From an uncultured Chloroflexaceae bacterium (lineage in GTDB: Bacteria > Chloroflexota > Chloroflexia > Chloroflexales > Chloroflexaceae), in assembly GCA_937141995.1 (NCBI GenBank), contig CAKZQX010000925.1, forward strand, positions 1-6,055: DNA of 6,055 nucleotides, given 5' to 3'. The notes beneath the pieces were generated by a model. The model was given only the letters and a program-made list of their open reading frames with translations. It was not told where the DNA came from and searched no databases. The stretch's first letter is position 1. Each line of letters opens with the position of its first letter. The position numbers and the translations under genes are program-made. Positions 4,531 through 6,055 of this stretch are shown piece after piece.

Positions 4531-6015
4531 ATGAATACCTACGAACCACCAATATTTGAACTCTCGTCCCCCGGTAAGCAGGGCGCAAATCTGCCGGAAC
4601 TGGATGTTCCCGCCGCCGACCTGCCCACCGATCTGCTGCGCCAGGATGATCTGACCGGCTTTCCCGAGTTGAGCGAGCCGGAGGTCATTCGCCACTATAC
4701 GCGGATCAGCCAGCGCAACTTCTGCATTGATACGGGTATGTATCCGCTGGGATCATGTACTATGAAGTACAATCCCAAGATCCACGAGGAAGCCGCGCGG
4801 TTGCCGGGGTTTGCCGGCATTCACCCGCTCCAGGATGCCGGCCTGTCGCAGGGAGCGCTACGCCTGATCTACGAACTGCAAAACGACCTGGCCGAGATGA
4901 GCGGGTTTGATGCGGTGTCGCTGCAACCGGCCGCCGGGGCGCAGGGCGAGTTTACCGGCATTCTGGTCTTTCGCGCCTACCACCTGGACCGGGGCGACAC
5001 CGAGCGTACCGAGATCCTGGTGCCCGATGCAGCCCACGGGACTAACCCGGCCACGGCGGGGATGGCTGGCTTCAAAGTGGTTGAACTCAAGAGCGACCCA
5101 CGCGTCAATGTGGATATCGCCGATCTGAAGAGCAAGCTCTCGCCACGCACCGCCGGGATGATGCTGACCAATCCCAACACGCTGGGCCTGTTTGAGGAGC
5201 AGATCGAGGAGGTTTCGCGGCTGGTGCATGCGGCCGGTGGCCTGATGTATGGCGACGGGGCGAACTTCAACGCCATCCTGGGTGTTGTCAAGCCGCAGGA
5301 TGTCGGCTTCGACTTTATGCACTACAACCTGCACAAGACCTTTACCACGCCCCACGGCGGTGGTGGTCCCGGCAGCGGCGCGGTTGGCTGTACGGCGGCG
5401 CTGGCACCCTTCCTGCCCGGGCCCCGGGTGCGCCAGGTAGATAGCGCGTCCGGCGCAACCTATGAACTGTTCAACCCGGCGAAGAGCATCGGGCGCATGA
5501 AGACATTTCACGGGAATTTTGGGATGCTCGTGCGCGCCTGGACCTACATTCACTCGCTGGGTGAGGTCGGGTTGCGCGAGGTCGCCGAAACTGCTGTCCT
5601 GAACGCCAACTATATCCGCGCCCAACTGGGCGATCTTTACCCGCCGGCAGTGGATCGGATCTGCATGCACGAGGTGGTGTTGAAGGGGCAACTGCGCGGC
5701 GTCAAGGGCGTACGCACGCTGGACATTGCCAAGCGGCTGATCGACTATGGCTTTCATCCACCGACGATCTACTTCCCGCTGATCGCACCCGAGGCGTTGA
5801 TGATCGAGCCAACCGAAACCGAAACAAAGCGGAACCTCGATGCCTTTGTCGCTGCCATGCGCACCATTGCTCACGAAGCTGCCGAGCACCCCGATCTGCT
5901 ACACGCCGCGCCGACGGAGGCTCCGGTGCGCCGCCTCGATGAAGTGCGTGCAGCGCGCCAGCCGGTACTGCGCTATGATGCCGACAAGTTTGCGCAGTTG
6001 CGCAACGGTTCATAA
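4531..6015 (+). CDS. gcvPB: Glycine dehydrogenase (decarboxylating) subunit 2, P-protein beta
   Basis: A 494-residue protein matching the C-terminal half of GcvP and carrying the PLP site. With GcvPA it catalyses glycine decarboxylation and aminomethyl transfer to GcvH. The PLP lysine is Lys269 in MHYNLHKTFTTPHGGGGPG (263-281; codon 5335-5337). Other signatures: DTGMYPLGSCTMKYNPK (67-83), LQPAAGAQGEFTG (131-143), PDAAHGTNPATA (165-176), LTNPNTLGLFE (212-222), GDGANFNAILG (241-251), and the C-terminal YGFHPPTIYFPLIAPEALMI and EPTETETKRNLD. It is complete with nothing missing. The N-terminus (EPPIFELSSPGKQGANLPELDVP) fits the family and supports the ATG at 4531, but the upstream Shine-Dalgarno is weak (AGAAAG at 4517-4522, 8 bases before the ATG). 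It lies 37 bases after xisI, so expression may depend on read-through from the xisHI cassette or a promoter inside it. Confidence 0.98.
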   Translation: MNTYEPPIFELSSPGKQGANLPELDVPAADLPTDLLRQDDLTGFPELSEPEVIRHYTRISQRNFCIDTGMYPLGSCTMKYNPKIHEEAARLPGFAGIHPLQDAGLSQGALRLIYELQNDLAEMSGFDAVSLQPAAGAQGEFTGILVFRAYHLDRGDTERTEILVPDAAHGTNPATAGMAGFKVVELKSDPRVNVDIADLKSKLSPRTAGMMLTNPNTLGLFEEQIEEVSRLVHAAGGLMYGDGANFNAILGVVKPQDVGFDFMHYNLHKTFTTPHGGGGPGSGAVGCTAALAPFLPGPRVRQVDSASGATYELFNPAKSIGRMKTFHGNFGMLVRAWTYIHSLGEVGLREVAETAVLNANYIRAQLGDLYPPAVDRICMHEVVLKGQLRGVKGVRTLDIAKRLIDYGFHPPTIYFPLIAPEALMIEPTETETKRNLDAFVAAMRTIAHEAAEHPDLLHAAPTEAPVRRLDEVRAARQPVLRYDADKFAQLRNGS

Positions 6016-6055
6016 GAGACTGTCTGAAACGGGTTGGTCATGGGGCGACGGCCCC
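6016..6055. other. Non-coding tail with short GC palindrome at the window edge
   Basis: Forty bases after gcvPB. GGGGC (6042-6046) pairs with GCCCC (6051-6055) around GACG, and pairing may continue beyond the window. No T-run is visible before the sequence ends, so a gcvPB terminator cannot be called. GAGACTGTCTGAAA at 6016-6029 resembles the style of insertion-sequence ends, but with one end only this stays a guess. Confidence 0.35.

Noticed and set aside
4858..5889. Long open frame (343 codons) on the minus strand opposite gcvPB
   Set aside because: It is a shadow of a GC-rich conserved gene, with no recognisable domain and a certain gene on the other strand.

Overview
This window looks like a chromosomal stretch of a moderately GC-rich bacterium. 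It carries most of a glycine cleavage system (GCS) and is heavily colonised by small repeats. The P-protein is split into two genes (gcvPA, gcvPB). Cyanobacterial P-proteins are normally single-chain, yet a XisH/XisI pair, best known from cyanobacteria, sits between the two halves. Split GcvP, XisHI and abundant intergenic repeats together suggest a filamentous Chloroflexi-type organism (Chloroflexus, Roseiflexus or Oscillochloris-like). That is an inference from gene content, not a sequence match.

Layout, all genes on the + strand. Bases 1-1186 hold the 3' part of a hybrid sensor kinase (HisKA, HATPase_c, REC) that enters from outside the window. A 201-base gap follows, with a 13-bp hairpin just before the Shine-Dalgarno of gcvH (1388-1777), the lipoyl carrier protein. 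The next 201-base gap has no gene. It holds a perfect 15-bp inverted repeat with a 24-base loop, then an array of 17 degenerate 7-base units in unbroken register that runs almost to the start of gcvPA (1979-3316). After gcvPA, a 392-base non-coding stretch (3317-3708) contains two adjacent long palindromic elements with related ends. They are bounded and joined by three copies of TCAGTAAC. The second encloses a hairpin of 21-25 bp, and a terminator-like hairpin follows. Then come xisH (3709-4176) and xisI (4143-4493), overlapping by 34 bases and visibly poorer in G+C than the gcv genes. gcvPB (4531-6015) follows after 37 bases. The last 40 bases hold a short GC-rich palindrome and no recognisable gene.

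How the genes fit together. GcvPA and GcvPB form the PLP-dependent glycine decarboxylase. It releases CO2 from glycine and loads the remaining aminomethyl group onto the lipoyl lysine of GcvH. GcvT and the lipoamide dehydrogenase, needed to finish the reaction, are not in the window. XisH and XisI were defined genetically as factors required for excision of the fdxN element in Anabaena. No XisF-type recombinase is visible here, so their role in this place is open. The most notable point is that a XisHI cassette with flanking palindromic elements lies between two genes whose products must act as one enzyme.
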